A stretch of 64,000 nt of DNA from Pseudoalteromonas luteoviolacea (GCF_021654285.1 NZ_JAKFZS010000008.1:124001-188000), one strand, 5' to 3'. Counted from the stretch's first letter, positions 1 to 9,680 are shown. The notes: generated by a model not told the origin, from the sequence alone. Numbers and translations: made by a program.

Positions 1-681
1 AGTTGACAAATCAACCTCGACGCCAGAGTTAACCCAAAATATAGCATTCTTTGATATCAGTTCGTTGTATGGAGAATTGATGAAAATACCATAATCCATT
101 TCTAAGGTTTTCTCGTTAAAACTGGCGGTCTCAACTTGACCGATTTTATAATTTCTGAAGAATATACCTGTTCCAACGTCCAAAACTTCTGCATTAGCTG
201 CCTTTAGGCTATACCTTAGTCCCTCAATATCAGGTGCAATCAAGGCCGGTTGATTTTGCATGGTAAACAAAGAGGCTTGTTCGTTACTTTCACCCGGCAA
301 AAGTTCAATGTATGCACCAGAGAGAAGCGTATTGAGCCCAGAAATACCCGATTCATCGACACGAGGCTTAACTGTCCAAAACTTCGCATCTTTGGTTAAA
401 AGTGTGTCGTAGTCTTTGAAAATGCGTATTGTGGCAATGACAGCGTTTTGCTCTATTTGTAGTTTTAGGGATTCGACTAGCCCAACTTGAACGCTTCTGA
501 CTTTAATTTCGGTTTTACCCGCGATAATGCCATCAGCGTTATCCATTTTTAAGAAAATGGTGTGCCCTTTATTTGATTGATGTTGATATAACATCCAGCC
601 AGTGATCACAATTGCGATGATAGGCACTATCCAAATAACAGAAAACTTTGGTTTTGACTCGATATAAGCTTGTTCATTCAT
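1..681 (-). CDS. pqiB: PqiB-like MCE/MlaD lipid-transport protein (3' end outside window)
   Basis: This is the N-terminal 227 codons of a paraquat-inducible protein B family member, which carries phospholipids across the periplasm through stacked MCE (MlaD) domains anchored in the inner membrane. A short cytoplasmic head (MNEQAYIESKPK) is followed by one membrane segment at about residues 13-32, a first MCE domain from about residue 38, and the start of a second after about residue 150. The frame is set by the ATG at 681. Another ATG four bases downstream is out of frame. The start overlaps the pqiA stop by 8 bases (ATGAATGA), which suggests translational coupling. The gene runs off the left edge of the window, so its total length and the presence of pqiC cannot be judged. 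Confidence 0.9.
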   Translation of the reverse strand, partial: MNEQAYIESKPKFSVIWIVPIIAIVITGWMLYQHQSNKGHTIFLKMDNADGIIAGKTEIKVRSVQVGLVESLKLQIEQNAVIATIRIFKDYDTLLTKDAKFWTVKPRVDESGISGLNTLLSGAYIELLPGESNEQASLFTMQNQPALIAPDIEGLRYSLKAANAEVLDVGTGIFFRNYKIGQVETASFNEKTLEMDYGIFINSPYNELISKNAIFWVNSGVEVDLST

Positions 682-1894
682 TTTTATTTAAATTATCCCA
701 AAGTAGTCGAGGGTCGAAATGGTTCACGGATATAATTTGGCATAATACCATAGCTGTGAAAAACACAATACCTGATTGAGGTTCAACACTTAAAACCGTG
801 CCAAGTTGCACAAGTGAGACCAACAATATTACAACAAAAACGTCAATCATCGACCATTTGCCCATAAACTCAAGGGCTCGATACAGTTTGCTCGCGAGCT
901 TTGGTTTAGTGCATTTTTTTACCTGGTAAATTAAATAGAAAAGTGCAATGCCTTTTATAATTGGGATGCATATACTGGCAACAAAAATGAGTATGGCTAC
1001 AGGGTAGGAGCCAGCATGCCACATAACCTCCACACCGCTATAAATAGTAGCTTTGGTGTGTAGTCCCAAATTAATAGTATCCATAATCGGCAAGGCCAGT
1101 GCGGGGATTAATAGTACCATAGCTGTGACCATCCACGCGGCGCTTTTTTCTAACGAATTCGACTTTCTAAATTTAAGCTTAGTAGTACATCTTGGGCAGC
1201 GAGTTTCTTTACTAAGTTGACCGCAGACGTGGCATTTTTTTAATGATTGCTGAAGTGCCCGAGGTGCACAGGTTTTTTCATCTGGGCAGTAAGTGATTTG
1301 CTCTCTTTCCCATAATTGCTCTTTACTGAGTAACGAGAGGGTTTCTATGAAGCACAAAACAAATAAAATATATGACCAAAACCCGAGACCAACTTCTATT
1401 TCTGCAAATTCAGTCAGTTTGAATGCGCTTATAAGCACTGCAACCAGAAATATATCAGCTAAGTTTAGTGGTTTGAGCAGCATCAGAGCTCTGACTATTA
1501 TACGGGCATTGCCCGGGTTAAGGTGACGCCAAAATGGGGAGTGTGCCAACATAATAAGTATGAGTGCAGCTAGGGGCATTAATAATATGGTGAATGCAAG
1601 TAAGCCAGCAAGTAGTGCGCTAAAATTAGTTGCTAGCAATGATATTGCTTCAATTAAGCTAATTGATTGTTTTAAACCATGCTGAGCATACGAAATAAAG
1701 TGAGGATGTAAGCTAACTAAAAGAAATAATATTGAAGATAAGCCAAATGCATTAATGCTTTGGTTATAGTCAATCTTACAGTTGGCCAAAGTGTTACCAC
1801 AGTGCGGACATATGGCTCTTTGGTGCTCGTCCATATGTGCGATAGACACTAAATAATCACAATGTTGGCAAGCAGTTATCACAATCAGAAACAC
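674..1894 (-). CDS. pqiA: PqiA-like integral membrane protein
   Basis: This is the inner-membrane partner of PqiB in the MCE-type lipid transport system. The 406-residue protein has two matching halves, each beginning with a rubredoxin-like zinc ribbon and followed by about four membrane helices. The first ribbon uses Cys9, Cys12, Cys29 and Cys32, the second Cys221, Cys224, Cys233 and Cys236. Helices lie roughly at 46-69, 84-116, 135-162 and 172-189, and again at 252-271, 286-323, 342-363 and 375-391. The frame opens with a GTG at 1894; a second GTG at 1882, just before ITACQHC, is an equally good start, and neither has a strong Shine-Dalgarno sequence. The stop overlaps the pqiB start. Confidence 0.9.
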   Translation of the reverse strand: MFLIVITACQHCDYLVSIAHMDEHQRAICPHCGNTLANCKIDYNQSINAFGLSSILFLLVSLHPHFISYAQHGLKQSISLIEAISLLATNFSALLAGLLAFTILLMPLAALILIMLAHSPFWRHLNPGNARIIVRALMLLKPLNLADIFLVAVLISAFKLTEFAEIEVGLGFWSYILFVLCFIETLSLLSKEQLWEREQITYCPDEKTCAPRALQQSLKKCHVCGQLSKETRCPRCTTKLKFRKSNSLEKSAAWMVTAMVLLIPALALPIMDTINLGLHTKATIYSGVEVMWHAGSYPVAILIFVASICIPIIKGIALFYLIYQVKKCTKPKLASKLYRALEFMGKWSMIDVFVVILLVSLVQLGTVLSVEPQSGIVFFTAMVLCQIISVNHFDPRLLWDNLNKNE

Positions 1895-1940
1895 AATAAA
1901 ATATATCTATACTCTATTGTGTTCCAGCAACTCAATAATA

Positions 1941-2750
1941 TCAACCATCAAATACAGCAACTGTTTGTCGGCTTAATGCGATTAGGTCGCCAGCTTTTGA
2001 GAAAACCTTGGCGTCTTCAATGCCATAGCCGTTGCTAGCTTGATGCGTAATGGCCTCATAGCCCACCCAATCATGTGTACTAAGTTCCAAAGGTTGGAGA
2101 AACTCAATATACCAAGATACTGTGCTAGCAGGTGAGGGCTTATTACATAATTGAAGAAGTGTCGGCGGCCATGCGTCTGCTAATGCTAGGATATATAATT
2201 CCTGTGCAGTTTTTTGAGGCATTTGTTTGAACTTCATCCAGCCATGAAGTTCGCTAGAATCAGCACCACTAAAAGGCATAGCACCCGCTTGAATATTTAA
2301 ATCTACATGTTGGATGAAAGCCGGAAATATCCCTTCTACATATTGTATTGTGTTTTCTTCATTTATGTCTGTATTAAGAATGGCAGGTTTGATTTGTGAT
2401 TTAACTTTGATATTTGACGGGCGTTGCTTTGCGAAACTTGCCAAAGACACTAGGCATACAGAATCTCGTTGTTCTATCCGTGATTCTAGCTGGGTAACGT
2501 TTTTCCCCTGCCTCAGTATAGATGTATTGATAGTGAAAGGTTCAGAGGCGATTAAAGGGGCGACGAAATTACAGCTGAACGAAAGTAGTTGTCGGTCTTG
2601 GTCATTAAGCTGAATATACATATGTTTAAGCATTAGCGCGGCACTTAGCCCACCAAAAACGGTTCGACCCTGGCTCCATGTGTTTGGCACACTGAGGCGA
2701 CAGGGTTGCTCACTGAGCTCGGTAGATGAAATGATAGCTTCGAAATTCAT
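1941..2750 (-). CDS. Acyl-CoA thioesterase-like protein (double hot-dog)
   Basis: This 269-residue protein resembles the TesB-like thioesterase superfamily, which hydrolyses acyl-CoA to free acid and CoA with two fused hot-dog domains. The N-terminal hot dog shows the usual segment WSQGRTVFGGLSAALMLK at about residues 25-42, where the central helix packs, and the second half ends with a characteristic GYGIEDAKVFSKAGDLIA segment. The substrate cannot be read from sequence. The ATG at 2750 follows a GGA element. The gene lies 46 bases upstream of pqiA on the same strand and diverges from dnaK. It may be co-transcribed with pqiAB, a link to lipid handling that I infer only from position. Confidence 0.75.
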   Translation of the reverse strand: MNFEAIISSTELSEQPCRLSVPNTWSQGRTVFGGLSAALMLKHMYIQLNDQDRQLLSFSCNFVAPLIASEPFTINTSILRQGKNVTQLESRIEQRDSVCLVSLASFAKQRPSNIKVKSQIKPAILNTDINEENTIQYVEGIFPAFIQHVDLNIQAGAMPFSGADSSELHGWMKFKQMPQKTAQELYILALADAWPPTLLQLCNKPSPASTVSWYIEFLQPLELSTHDWVGYEAITHQASNGYGIEDAKVFSKAGDLIALSRQTVAVFDG

Positions 2751-2889
2751 AGTAAATCCATGTCTCGTTATTTTTGTTTAGAATATAAACTCTAAACAAG
2801 AAAATACAGATTTTTTGTCTGCTTTTTGCTCTGTTCATCCTAAAAATAAAAAAAATTGAAAAAAAATGAAATTTTTTTCGTGTTTAAGG

Positions 2890-2916
2890 TTGAATTAGAA
2901 TTTGCCGCCCCTATTT
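2890..2916 (+). promoter_or_regulatory. Candidate sigma-32 heat-shock promoter of dnaK
   Basis: A -35-like TTGAA at 2890-2894 and a -10-like CCCCTATTT at 2908-2916 lie 13 bases apart, close to the CTTGAAA / CCCCATNT pattern of RpoH promoters. They sit about 50 bases before the dnaK ATG, a usual distance. The assignment is inferred from motif and position. Confidence 0.5.
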
Positions 2917-2967
2917 ATCAAGTCATCTAACAGAACAACGAATTTTTTGAGGTCGGAGAAGATTCAC

Positions 2968-4896
2968 ATGGGTAAAATTATTGGAATCGATTTAGGTACT
3001 ACTAACTCTTGTGTAGCAGTATTGGATGGTGAGAACACGCGCGTTATCGAAAACGCTGAAGGCGATCGCACAACCCCGTCAATTATTGCATTTACAGAAG
3101 AGGGTGAAACGCTAGTAGGTCAACCGGCAAAGCGTCAGGCAGTTACTAACCCTACAAATACGCTATATGCAATCAAGCGATTAATTGGTCGTCGCTTTGA
3201 AGATGAAGAAGTACAACGTGACATCAGCATCATGCCTTTCAACATTGTTAAAGCTGACAATGGCGACGCATGGGTTGAAGTTCGCGGTGAAAAGCGCGCA
3301 GCGCCACAGATTTCTGCTGAAGTCCTAAAGAAAATGAAAAAGACTGCAGAAGACTATTTAGGTGAAGAAGTAACAGAAGCTGTTATCACAGTTCCTGCAT
3401 ACTTCAACGATTCACAGCGTCAAGCAACTAAAGATGCTGGTCGTATTGCGGGTCTTGATGTTAAGCGTATCATCAATGAGCCAACAGCTGCAGCACTAGC
3501 TTACGGTATGGATAAAAAGCAAGGCGACAATGTTGTTGCTGTATACGACCTTGGTGGTGGTACTTTCGATATCTCAATCATTGAGATTGACGAAGTAGAC
3601 GGTGAGCATACGTTTGAAGTACTTGCAACAAACGGTGACACGCACCTTGGTGGTGAAGATTTTGATAACCGTGTTATCAACTATCTTGTTGAAGAGTTTA
3701 AGAAAGAGCAGGGTATCGATCTTAAAGTTGACCCTCTTGCAATGCAGCGTGTTAAAGAAGCTGCTGAAAAGGCTAAGATTGAGCTTTCATCTGCACAGCA
3801 AACTGAAGTTAACCTTCCTTATGTGACTGCAGACGCAACGGGTCCTAAGCACATGAACGTTAAACTAACGCGTGCGAAGCTTGAATCACTAGTTGAAGAC
3901 TTAGTAACTCAGTCTATCGAGCCGCTTAAGCGTGCACTAGCAGATGCAGATCTTTCTGTAAGCGACGTTAATGACATCATCCTTGTTGGCGGTCAAACAC
4001 GTATGCCACTAGTTCAGTCAAAAGTTGCTGAGTTCTTCGGTAAAGAAGCGCGTAAAGATGTAAACCCTGATGAAGCAGTTGCACTTGGTGCGGCGGTTCA
4101 AGGTGGCGTTCTTTCTGGTGACGTAAAAGACGTTCTTTTACTTGACGTTATCCCACTATCTCTAGGTATCGAGACTATGGGTCAAGTAATGACTGCGCTA
4201 ATCGAGAAAAACACGACGATTCCAACGAAGAAGTCACAGGTATTCTCGACAGCAGAAGATAACCAGTCAGCAGTAACAATTCACGTTTTACAAGGTGAGC
4301 GTAAGCGTTCAACTGATAACAAGTCTCTTGGTCAGTTTAACCTTGAAGGTATTCGCCCAGCGCAACGTGGTGCACCGCAAATCGAAGTTACTTTTGACGT
4401 TGATGCTGACGGTATCTTGCACGTATCTGCTAAAGATAAAGATACTGGTAAAGAGCAAAAGATCACTATCCAAGCTTCTTCAGGTCTAAGCGATGATGAA
4501 GTAGAGAAAATGGTACGTGATGCTGAAGCAAATGCTGAAGAAGATAAAAAGTTCGAAGAGTTAGTTGGTGCACGTAACCAAGCTGACGCATTAGTTCACG
4601 CGACTCGCAAGCAAGTTGAAGAAGCAGGTGACGCACTTCCAGCTGAAGATAAAACAGCAATTGAAGGTGCTTTAACTGAGCTTGAAGCAGCTATCAAAGG
4701 CGACAGCAAAGAAGACATCGATGCAAAAACTCAGGCACTTGCAGAGAAATCTCAAAAGCTAATGGAAATCGCTCAAGCAAATGCACAAGCACAGCAAGCA
4801 GGTCCTGGTGCTGATGCAGGCGCACAACAAGGTTCTGCGAAAGCAGACGACGATGTTGTTGATGCTGAGTTTGAAGAAGTTAAAGACAACAAGTAA
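2968..4896 (+). CDS. dnaK: Chaperone DnaK (Hsp70)
   Basis: DnaK is the ATP-driven chaperone that binds exposed hydrophobic stretches of client proteins, with DnaJ and GrpE as partners. The 642-residue product has the usual bacterial length. The ATPase domain opens with [14 protein letters not shown] and contains [11 protein letters not shown] and VGGQTRMP; the linker [18 protein letters not shown] leads into the substrate-binding domain and helical lid, and the tail ends in EEVKDNK, near the E. coli ending. The ATG at 2968 is chosen because it begins the conserved N-terminus and follows GGAG at 2955-2958; an upstream in-frame extension has no family support. grpE is not adjacent. The codon usage looks like that of a highly expressed gene. 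Confidence 0.98.
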   Translation: MGKIIGIDLGTTNSCVAVLDGENTRVIENAEGDRTTPSIIAFTEEGETLVGQPAKRQAVTNPTNTLYAIKRLIGRRFEDEEVQRDISIMPFNIVKADNGDAWVEVRGEKRAAPQISAEVLKKMKKTAEDYLGEEVTEAVITVPAYFNDSQRQATKDAGRIAGLDVKRIINEPTAAALAYGMDKKQGDNVVAVYDLGGGTFDISIIEIDEVDGEHTFEVLATNGDTHLGGEDFDNRVINYLVEEFKKEQGIDLKVDPLAMQRVKEAAEKAKIELSSAQQTEVNLPYVTADATGPKHMNVKLTRAKLESLVEDLVTQSIEPLKRALADADLSVSDVNDIILVGGQTRMPLVQSKVAEFFGKEARKDVNPDEAVALGAAVQGGVLSGDVKDVLLLDVIPLSLGIETMGQVMTALIEKNTTIPTKKSQVFSTAEDNQSAVTIHVLQGERKRSTDNKSLGQFNLEGIRPAQRGAPQIEVTFDVDADGILHVSAKDKDTGKEQKITIQASSGLSDDEVEKMVRDAEANAEEDKKFEELVGARNQADALVHATRKQVEEAGDALPAEDKTAIEGALTELEAAIKGDSKEDIDAKTQALAEKSQKLMEIAQANAQAQQAGPGADAGAQQGSAKADDDVVDAEFEEVKDNK

Positions 4897-4910
4897 TTGT
4901 TGACTGTTAA

Positions 4911-4950
4911 GGGCGCGCGGCGACTTCGCTAGACGCGCCCTTCGTGTTTT
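4911..4950 (+). terminator. Hairpin between dnaK and dnaJ
   Basis: GGGCGCG at 4911-4917 pairs with CGCGCCC at 4934-4940 and is followed by TTCGTGTTTTT. It sits in the 119-base dnaK-dnaJ gap and probably acts as a partial terminator that lowers dnaJ expression relative to dnaK. Confidence 0.65.
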
Positions 4951-5015
4951 TAAATTTTGGCTCACTACCGATCATATGTATCGGAGAGTTGTCTTGTAAG
5001 AGTAGTGTGATAACT

Positions 5016-6152
5016 ATGTCCAAACGTGATTATTACGAAGTATTAGGTGTTTCAAAAGACGCCGGTGAACGTGATATAAAAAAGGCCTATAAGCGCCTAG
5101 CAATGAAGTATCACCCAGATCGTACTGCGGGTGATGAAGCTTTAGAAGCTAAGTTCAAAGAAGTAAAAGAAGCGTACGAGGTCCTAACGGATAGTCAGAA
5201 ACGCCAGATGTATGATCAATACGGCCATGCAGCGTTTGAACAAAACGGTGGTGGAGGCCATGGCGGGTTCGGTGGCGGAGCCGACTTTGGCGATATCTTC
5301 GGGGACGTATTCGGTGATATTTTTGGTGGCGGCGGTGGTCGTCGTCAATCAAGACAGCAACGTGGTGCCGATCTTCGTTACAGCTTAGACTTAAGCTTGG
5401 AAGAAGCTGTAAAAGGCAAAGATGTTGAAATAAAAGTGCCTACATGGGTAAGTTGTAAGCCATGTGATGGTAGTGGTGCAAAAGCTGGATCAAAGCCAAA
5501 AACGTGTTCTACCTGTCATGGTGCAGGTCAAGTTCAGATGCGCCAGGGGTTCTTTGCGGTTCAACAGACTTGTCCAACGTGTCAAGGCACAGGCCAAGTT
5601 ATCTCAGATCCGTGTGATAGCTGTCATGGCCAAGGTCGCGTAGAGAAGACTAAGACACTATCAGTTAAAATCCCGGCTGGGGTTGATACTGGTGACCGTA
5701 TTCGACTTTCTGGTGAAGGTGAAGCCGGCATGCACGGCGCACCTGCTGGTGACCTATACGTTCAGGTTAGTGTTCGTGAACATCCTATTTTTGTTCGTGA
5801 CGGCAATAATTTGTACTGCGAAGTCCCAATTAGCTTCACAACTGCAGCGCTTGGTGGTGAAATTGAAGTACCAACACTTGACGGTAGAGCTAATCTGAAG
5901 ATCCCTTCAGAAAGCCAAACTGGAAAGATGTTCCGTATGCGTGGTAAAGGCGTTAAGTCTGTTCGCAGTGGTTCAGTAGGTGACTTGATTTGCAAAGTTG
6001 TGATCGAAACACCCGTTAACTTAAACGAGCGTCAAAAAGAGCTACTTAAAGAGCTAGAAGAGAGCATGAGTGGTGACACCAGTAAAAATCGTCCTAAAGC
6101 ACAGGGCTTCTTTGATGGTGTGAAAAAGTTTTTTGATGACTTAACCAAGTAA
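5016..6152 (+). CDS. dnaJ: Co-chaperone DnaJ (Hsp40)
   Basis: DnaJ delivers clients to DnaK and stimulates its ATPase. The 378-residue product has the full class I layout: a J domain at 1-70 with the HPD triad at 33-35, a Gly/Phe-rich stretch at about 73-115, four CxxCxGxG zinc-finger repeats at about 145-205 ([32 protein letters not shown]), and the C-terminal client-binding domains. The ATG at 5016 begins the conserved [12 protein letters not shown], so the longer upstream reading frame is not used. It lies downstream of dnaK and is probably transcribed by read-through of the intervening hairpin. Confidence 0.98.
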   Translation: MSKRDYYEVLGVSKDAGERDIKKAYKRLAMKYHPDRTAGDEALEAKFKEVKEAYEVLTDSQKRQMYDQYGHAAFEQNGGGGHGGFGGGADFGDIFGDVFGDIFGGGGGRRQSRQQRGADLRYSLDLSLEEAVKGKDVEIKVPTWVSCKPCDGSGAKAGSKPKTCSTCHGAGQVQMRQGFFAVQQTCPTCQGTGQVISDPCDSCHGQGRVEKTKTLSVKIPAGVDTGDRIRLSGEGEAGMHGAPAGDLYVQVSVREHPIFVRDGNNLYCEVPISFTTAALGGEIEVPTLDGRANLKIPSESQTGKMFRMRGKGVKSVRSGSVGDLICKVVIETPVNLNERQKELLKELEESMSGDTSKNRPKAQGFFDGVKKFFDDLTK

Positions 6153-6170
6153 TTGGTAATGAATCAAATC

Positions 6171-6195
6171 AAAACGGCGCCTTTGGCGCCGTTTT
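6171..6195. terminator. Terminator after dnaJ, shared with the convergent small gene
   Basis: AAAACGGCGCC at 6171-6181 pairs perfectly with GGCGCCGTTTT at 6185-6195 around a TTT loop. The flanking A and T runs let it work in both directions, ending dnaJ and the minus-strand small gene. Confidence 0.85.
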
Positions 6196-6199
6196 ACTC

Positions 6200-6421
6200 T
6201 CAGTCTAATATTACGAGATAATCCATATCATCGTTGCACCGACACACTAAATCTGGTCGGTTTTCTCCTGAAATCAGTGTCCCAGAATTGCACCCTAATA
6301 CTTCACACTTTTGATCACAAGCTAGTTTATCTGCCCACGCACTATATTCGTTACTTAAAAACACTACTGCGGTTAAGGCAGTTAAAGTGATACCGATCAT
6401 GCTTGAAAAGCTTGCATACAT
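6200..6421 (-). CDS. Small Cys-rich membrane or exported protein, unknown
   Basis: I do not recognise this 73-residue protein. It has a hydrophobic N-terminal segment at about residues 8-23 (MIGITLTALTAVVFLS), which could be a signal peptide or single anchor, and then a polar part with five cysteines (CDQKCEVLGC and a CRC pair), as in small disulfide-bonded periplasmic proteins. The ORF is convergent with dnaJ and ends at the shared terminator, which favours a real gene. The start is uncertain: the ATG at 6421 and a second Met eight codons in both lack a clear ribosome binding site. Confidence 0.5.
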   Translation of the reverse strand: MYASFSSMIGITLTALTAVVFLSNEYSAWADKLACDQKCEVLGCNSGTLISGENRPDLVCRCNDDMDYLVILD

Positions 6422-6515
6422 ACAACTATCTACACTAGGTCAAATAACTAGGGCTTAACAGAGATTGCCAAAAATGTGCAATCACAACTCAGTAAGCTGA
6501 TACATAATACTTTAG

Positions 6516-6536
6516 TCGACATTATCATAATGTCGA
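6516..6536. promoter_or_regulatory. Operator-like inverted repeat upstream of ybaK
   Basis: TCGACATTA and TAATGTCGA form a 9-bp perfect inverted repeat around a TCA spacer. It lies in the 251-base gap between the small Cys-rich gene and ybaK, with no T-run, so it looks more like a protein-binding site than a terminator. The regulator is unknown. Confidence 0.4.
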
Positions 6537-6672
6537 GCGTAATTTAGTATAATTTTTAAAGTACTTACCAATGTAAAATACTTAAGGATATTCTGTGTCG
6601 TGAATAATCGAAAAGCTGTTCGCATCTCGATACGGTTTAATCATTTAACTCATTAATAAATATGGACTTATA

Positions 6673-7131
6673 ATGACACCTGCTATAAATCTACTCAAAA
6701 AAAATAAAGTGAAGTTCGATGTATTGAAATTTAAACATGACCCCAATACACCCAACTATGCTCAAGAAGCTGCGACTAAACTGAAACTGGATGAGAAAAA
6801 AGTATTTAAAACCCTAGTGATTGATGTAGATGGGATATTGTTTATCGGAGTCACCCCAGCTTCCCAGCAGGTAGATTTAAAGTTATTTGCAAAGTCGGTA
6901 TCTGGAAAAAAAGCGCATATGGCTGAAAAGGATCGTGCGCAAAGTGCAACAGGATACTTACTTGGTGGGATAAGCCCTTTTGCGCACAAAAAAAATATTC
7001 CCGTGATTGTGCATAAAACTGCACAAGATTATGATGAAATTTACGTCAGTGGTGGAAGGCGAGGATTAGAAATTTCGATTTGTCCGCAATCACTTATGGC
7101 TATTACGCGCGCAAATTATGCCGTTTTTTGA
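6673..7131 (+). CDS. ybaK: Cys-tRNA(Pro) deacylase YbaK/EbsC
   Basis: YbaK removes cysteine wrongly attached to tRNA(Pro) by prolyl-tRNA synthetase and acts free in the cytoplasm. The 152-residue protein is the normal length and matches the family along its whole length: MTPAINLLKKNKVKFDVL at the start, the KKVFKTLVIDVDG segment that carries the conserved active-site lysine, and the late SGGRRGLEISICP segment that precedes the C-terminus. The ATG at 6673 follows a GGA element. It is a single-gene unit between an operator-like palindrome and the fadE promoter region, and no terminator is evident behind it. Confidence 0.92.
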   Translation: MTPAINLLKKNKVKFDVLKFKHDPNTPNYAQEAATKLKLDEKKVFKTLVIDVDGILFIGVTPASQQVDLKLFAKSVSGKKAHMAEKDRAQSATGYLLGGISPFAHKKNIPVIVHKTAQDYDEIYVSGGRRGLEISICPQSLMAITRANYAVF

Positions 7132-7290
7132 CATATATAATTGTTAAAATCATTTTTATGCCTATTCATGCAAAAATAATATAAATTCAGCGTACACGTG
7201 TAAGCTATTAATTATCAGAAAGTTTTTCCTCGAAAACGCAATTTACAGTAAAAAATTAGTTAATTATTTCATTTGAGCAATTGATCTAAA

Positions 7291-7319
7291 TTGATTTTTA
7301 TGCCGTAATGTAGGTATAT
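7291..7319 (+). promoter_or_regulatory. Candidate sigma-70 promoter of fadE
   Basis: TTGATT at 7291-7296 and GTATAT at 7314-7319, spaced by 17 bases, give a plausible promoter whose transcription start would fall in or next to the FadR-like operator. Confidence 0.4.
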
Positions 7320-7321
7320 CT

Positions 7322-7338
7322 ATCTGGTCGGATGAGTT
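7322..7338 (+). promoter_or_regulatory. FadR-like operator at the fadE start
   Basis: ATCTGGTCGGATGAGTT resembles the E. coli FadR operator (core CTGGTCNGAC..GTT). It lies five bases before the fadE ATG and overlaps the ribosome binding site, so bound FadR would block transcription start or escape. Release by long-chain acyl-CoA is the known behaviour of the family; its use here is inferred. Confidence 0.6.
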
Positions 7339-7342
7339 TATT

Positions 7343-9595
7343 ATGAGTTTAAGAACACAACTAAGAAAAATTTTACCTAGCATTTCTGTTACCGAACAAG
7401 AAGCCCTAGACGCAGGAGATGTTTGGTTAGAAGGCTCTATCTATCAAGGAAAGCCAGATTTTTCAGCTTTACGCTCAGTAACAGAAGCAAAGCTATCGGC
7501 AGAAGAACAGGCATTTTTAGATGGCCCGGTGAATGAGTTGATGGCAATGATCGATGAAAATCATATTCAAAACTCAAAACACTTACCTGAGCACATTTTA
7601 GAATTTTTGAAAAAAGAGCGATTCTTTTCACTTATCATTCCTAAGCAGTATGGCGGTTTAGAATTTAGCCCGTACGCAAACTCAACGATTGTTGGCACGA
7701 TTGCTACAAAATCGTCGGCAGTGGCAGTAACTGTAATGGTGCCAAATTCATTGGGTCCGGGCGAGTTATTGCTGCACTATGGTACTGCTGAGCAGCAGGC
7801 ACATTACTTACCTCGACTTGCTAATGGACGTGATATCCCTTGTTTTGCGCTGACAAGCCCTGAAGCGGGTTCTGATGCTGGCGGTATTCCAGATCAGGGT
7901 ATTGTCACTAAGGGTATGTTTGAAGGCAAAGAAGTACTTGGCTTAGAAGTAACATGGGATAAGCGTTATATCACGCTTGCACCGATTGCGACTGTACTTG
8001 GCTTGGCATTTAAAGTATTCGATCCAAAAGGGTTGCTAGGTGGTAAAGAATCCCTAGGGATCACATGCGCGCTTATTCCTAAATCTCACCCAGGTGTTGA
8101 GCTGGGCAATCGCCACGATCCAATGGGTATTCGCTTTTACAATGGTACAACTCGTGGTAATAAGGTATTTATCCCAATGGACTTTATTATCGGCGGTCAA
8201 AAAAATATTGGTCGCGGTTGGCAAATGCTCGTGAGTTGTTTAGGCGCTGGCCGAGGTATTTCACTACCAGCTTTAGGTGTTTCAACGAGTCAAGTTGCAC
8301 TGAAATCTGCGTCGGAATACGCAGCGGTGCGCGAGCAATTTGGTCTAGCAATCGGTCAATTTGAAGGCATTCAAGAAAAGCTTGCAGATATCGCAGGTAA
8401 GGCATATTTGCAAGAATCTATGCGAGTGTTAACAACTGAAGGTCTTGGCATGGGGTTAAAGCCGTCAGTTGTGACAGCGATTGCAAAGTATCATATGACC
8501 GAGCTTGGTCGAGATGTACTTGATTCGGCAATGGACATATTAGCTGGTAAAGCAATTCAAACTGGACCACAAAACACCTTAGCGAGCGGTTATGTAGCAC
8601 AACCGATAGCTATCACCGTAGAAGGTGCAAATATTCTAACACGTAACCTGATGATATTTGGTCAAGGTGTGATGCGTTGTCATCCTTACCTGCAATCTAT
8701 GGTTGAGTCGATTCACAGCGAGCAGCCAAATGCTGACAAAGAATTTAATAAGATTCTTAGAAAAACGGTTGGATACAGTATTGGCAATGGTTTACGTGCA
8801 TTCAAGCTAGGTGTATTTCCATTTTTAGCTTCTGGTTCGTCACGCTTACCTGAAGTAGTGCAGTATGAGAAAGCGGCACAGCAATTAGCGTCAAAGCTCG
8901 CTGTATACGCTGATTTTTCGCTACTTGTACTGGGTGGTAAGCTTAAGCAAGCAGAGTTATTATCTGCGAGACTCGGTGATGTAATGAGCTTTGTATACGC
9001 AGCTATGGCATCAATTAGGTATTACGAGCAAAAAGTGTCAGAGCAAGATAGAGCGCAAGCAGCTCCATATTTCCATTACGCGACGCGTTATGCACTTGTT
9101 GAAGCGGAAAAAGCATTACACAAGTTTTTGGATAACTTCCCAAATACCGCTGCAAGACGCTTTATGCGTGTCGCGACCATGAATTTTTCACATCGTATGC
9201 CACAAATTAATGATGATATGATCAGAGAGCTTGCTAAAGCAGCACAGCTAGATACTTTGTTTAAGCAGCAGCTGACACATTTAGTGAAGCCAACACCGGG
9301 TGATGGTCATGATATCAATGAGCAGGCCTATAAAGCGAAAATGGCATGTTTAGACTCGCTGGCAAAAGTGAAGAAAGCGCTTAAAAAGAGAGAGGTCAAA
9401 GCTGGCGTTACATTTAGTGATACATTAAATAATGCTTTTGTTGCCAGTATCGTAAATGAGCAAGAATATGTACAGCTAGTTGATTATAACCGTAAGCGTG
9501 AAAAGGCAATTCGTGTTGATGAGTTTGATTTTGACTTGAATTTGGTTGAGGATAAAAATACCACCGAGGAACTCAAAGCGGCAGTAAATCTATAA
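7343..9595 (+). CDS. fadE: Acyl-CoA dehydrogenase FadE
   Basis: FadE carries out the first step of fatty acid beta-oxidation, the FAD-dependent formation of trans-2-enoyl-CoA. The 750-residue protein is longer than ordinary acyl-CoA dehydrogenases and has the FadE-type C-terminal extension, but lacks the extra N-terminal membrane segment of the 814-residue E. coli enzyme. The middle part shows the flavin-site segment CFALTSPEAGSDAGGI, the later VSCLGAGRGISLPALG helix and EGANILTRNLMIFGQG near the active site. The ATG at 7343 is preceded by GGATGAG. It is a single-gene unit with its own operator and terminator, so control by fatty acid supply is likely. Confidence 0.93.
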   Translation: MSLRTQLRKILPSISVTEQEALDAGDVWLEGSIYQGKPDFSALRSVTEAKLSAEEQAFLDGPVNELMAMIDENHIQNSKHLPEHILEFLKKERFFSLIIPKQYGGLEFSPYANSTIVGTIATKSSAVAVTVMVPNSLGPGELLLHYGTAEQQAHYLPRLANGRDIPCFALTSPEAGSDAGGIPDQGIVTKGMFEGKEVLGLEVTWDKRYITLAPIATVLGLAFKVFDPKGLLGGKESLGITCALIPKSHPGVELGNRHDPMGIRFYNGTTRGNKVFIPMDFIIGGQKNIGRGWQMLVSCLGAGRGISLPALGVSTSQVALKSASEYAAVREQFGLAIGQFEGIQEKLADIAGKAYLQESMRVLTTEGLGMGLKPSVVTAIAKYHMTELGRDVLDSAMDILAGKAIQTGPQNTLASGYVAQPIAITVEGANILTRNLMIFGQGVMRCHPYLQSMVESIHSEQPNADKEFNKILRKTVGYSIGNGLRAFKLGVFPFLASGSSRLPEVVQYEKAAQQLASKLAVYADFSLLVLGGKLKQAELLSARLGDVMSFVYAAMASIRYYEQKVSEQDRAQAAPYFHYATRYALVEAEKALHKFLDNFPNTAARRFMRVATMNFSHRMPQINDDMIRELAKAAQLDTLFKQQLTHLVKPTPGDGHDINEQAYKAKMACLDSLAKVKKALKKREVKAGVTFSDTLNNAFVASIVNEQEYVQLVDYNRKREKAIRVDEFDFDLNLVEDKNTTEELKAAVNL

Positions 9596-9614
9596 AGTCT
9601 CAATCTGAAAAAGC

Positions 9615-9646
9615 AAACGTCCAATTATTTCTATAATTGGGCGTTT
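9615..9646 (+). terminator. Terminator after fadE
   Basis: A 13-bp stem (9615-9627 with 9634-9646, one G-T pair) joins AAACG..CCAATTA to TAATTGG.CGTTT around a six-base loop. It sits 20 bases after the fadE stop and ends in TTTCATA, so it is only moderately strong. Confidence 0.65.
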
Positions 9647-9680
9647 CATATAAACTGCACAAAAAAGCGAGTATTTTTTT

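Noticed and set aside
1293..1526. Plus-strand reading frame inside pqiA
   Set aside because: It runs antisense to a clear conserved membrane protein and has no family match, so it is a shadow.
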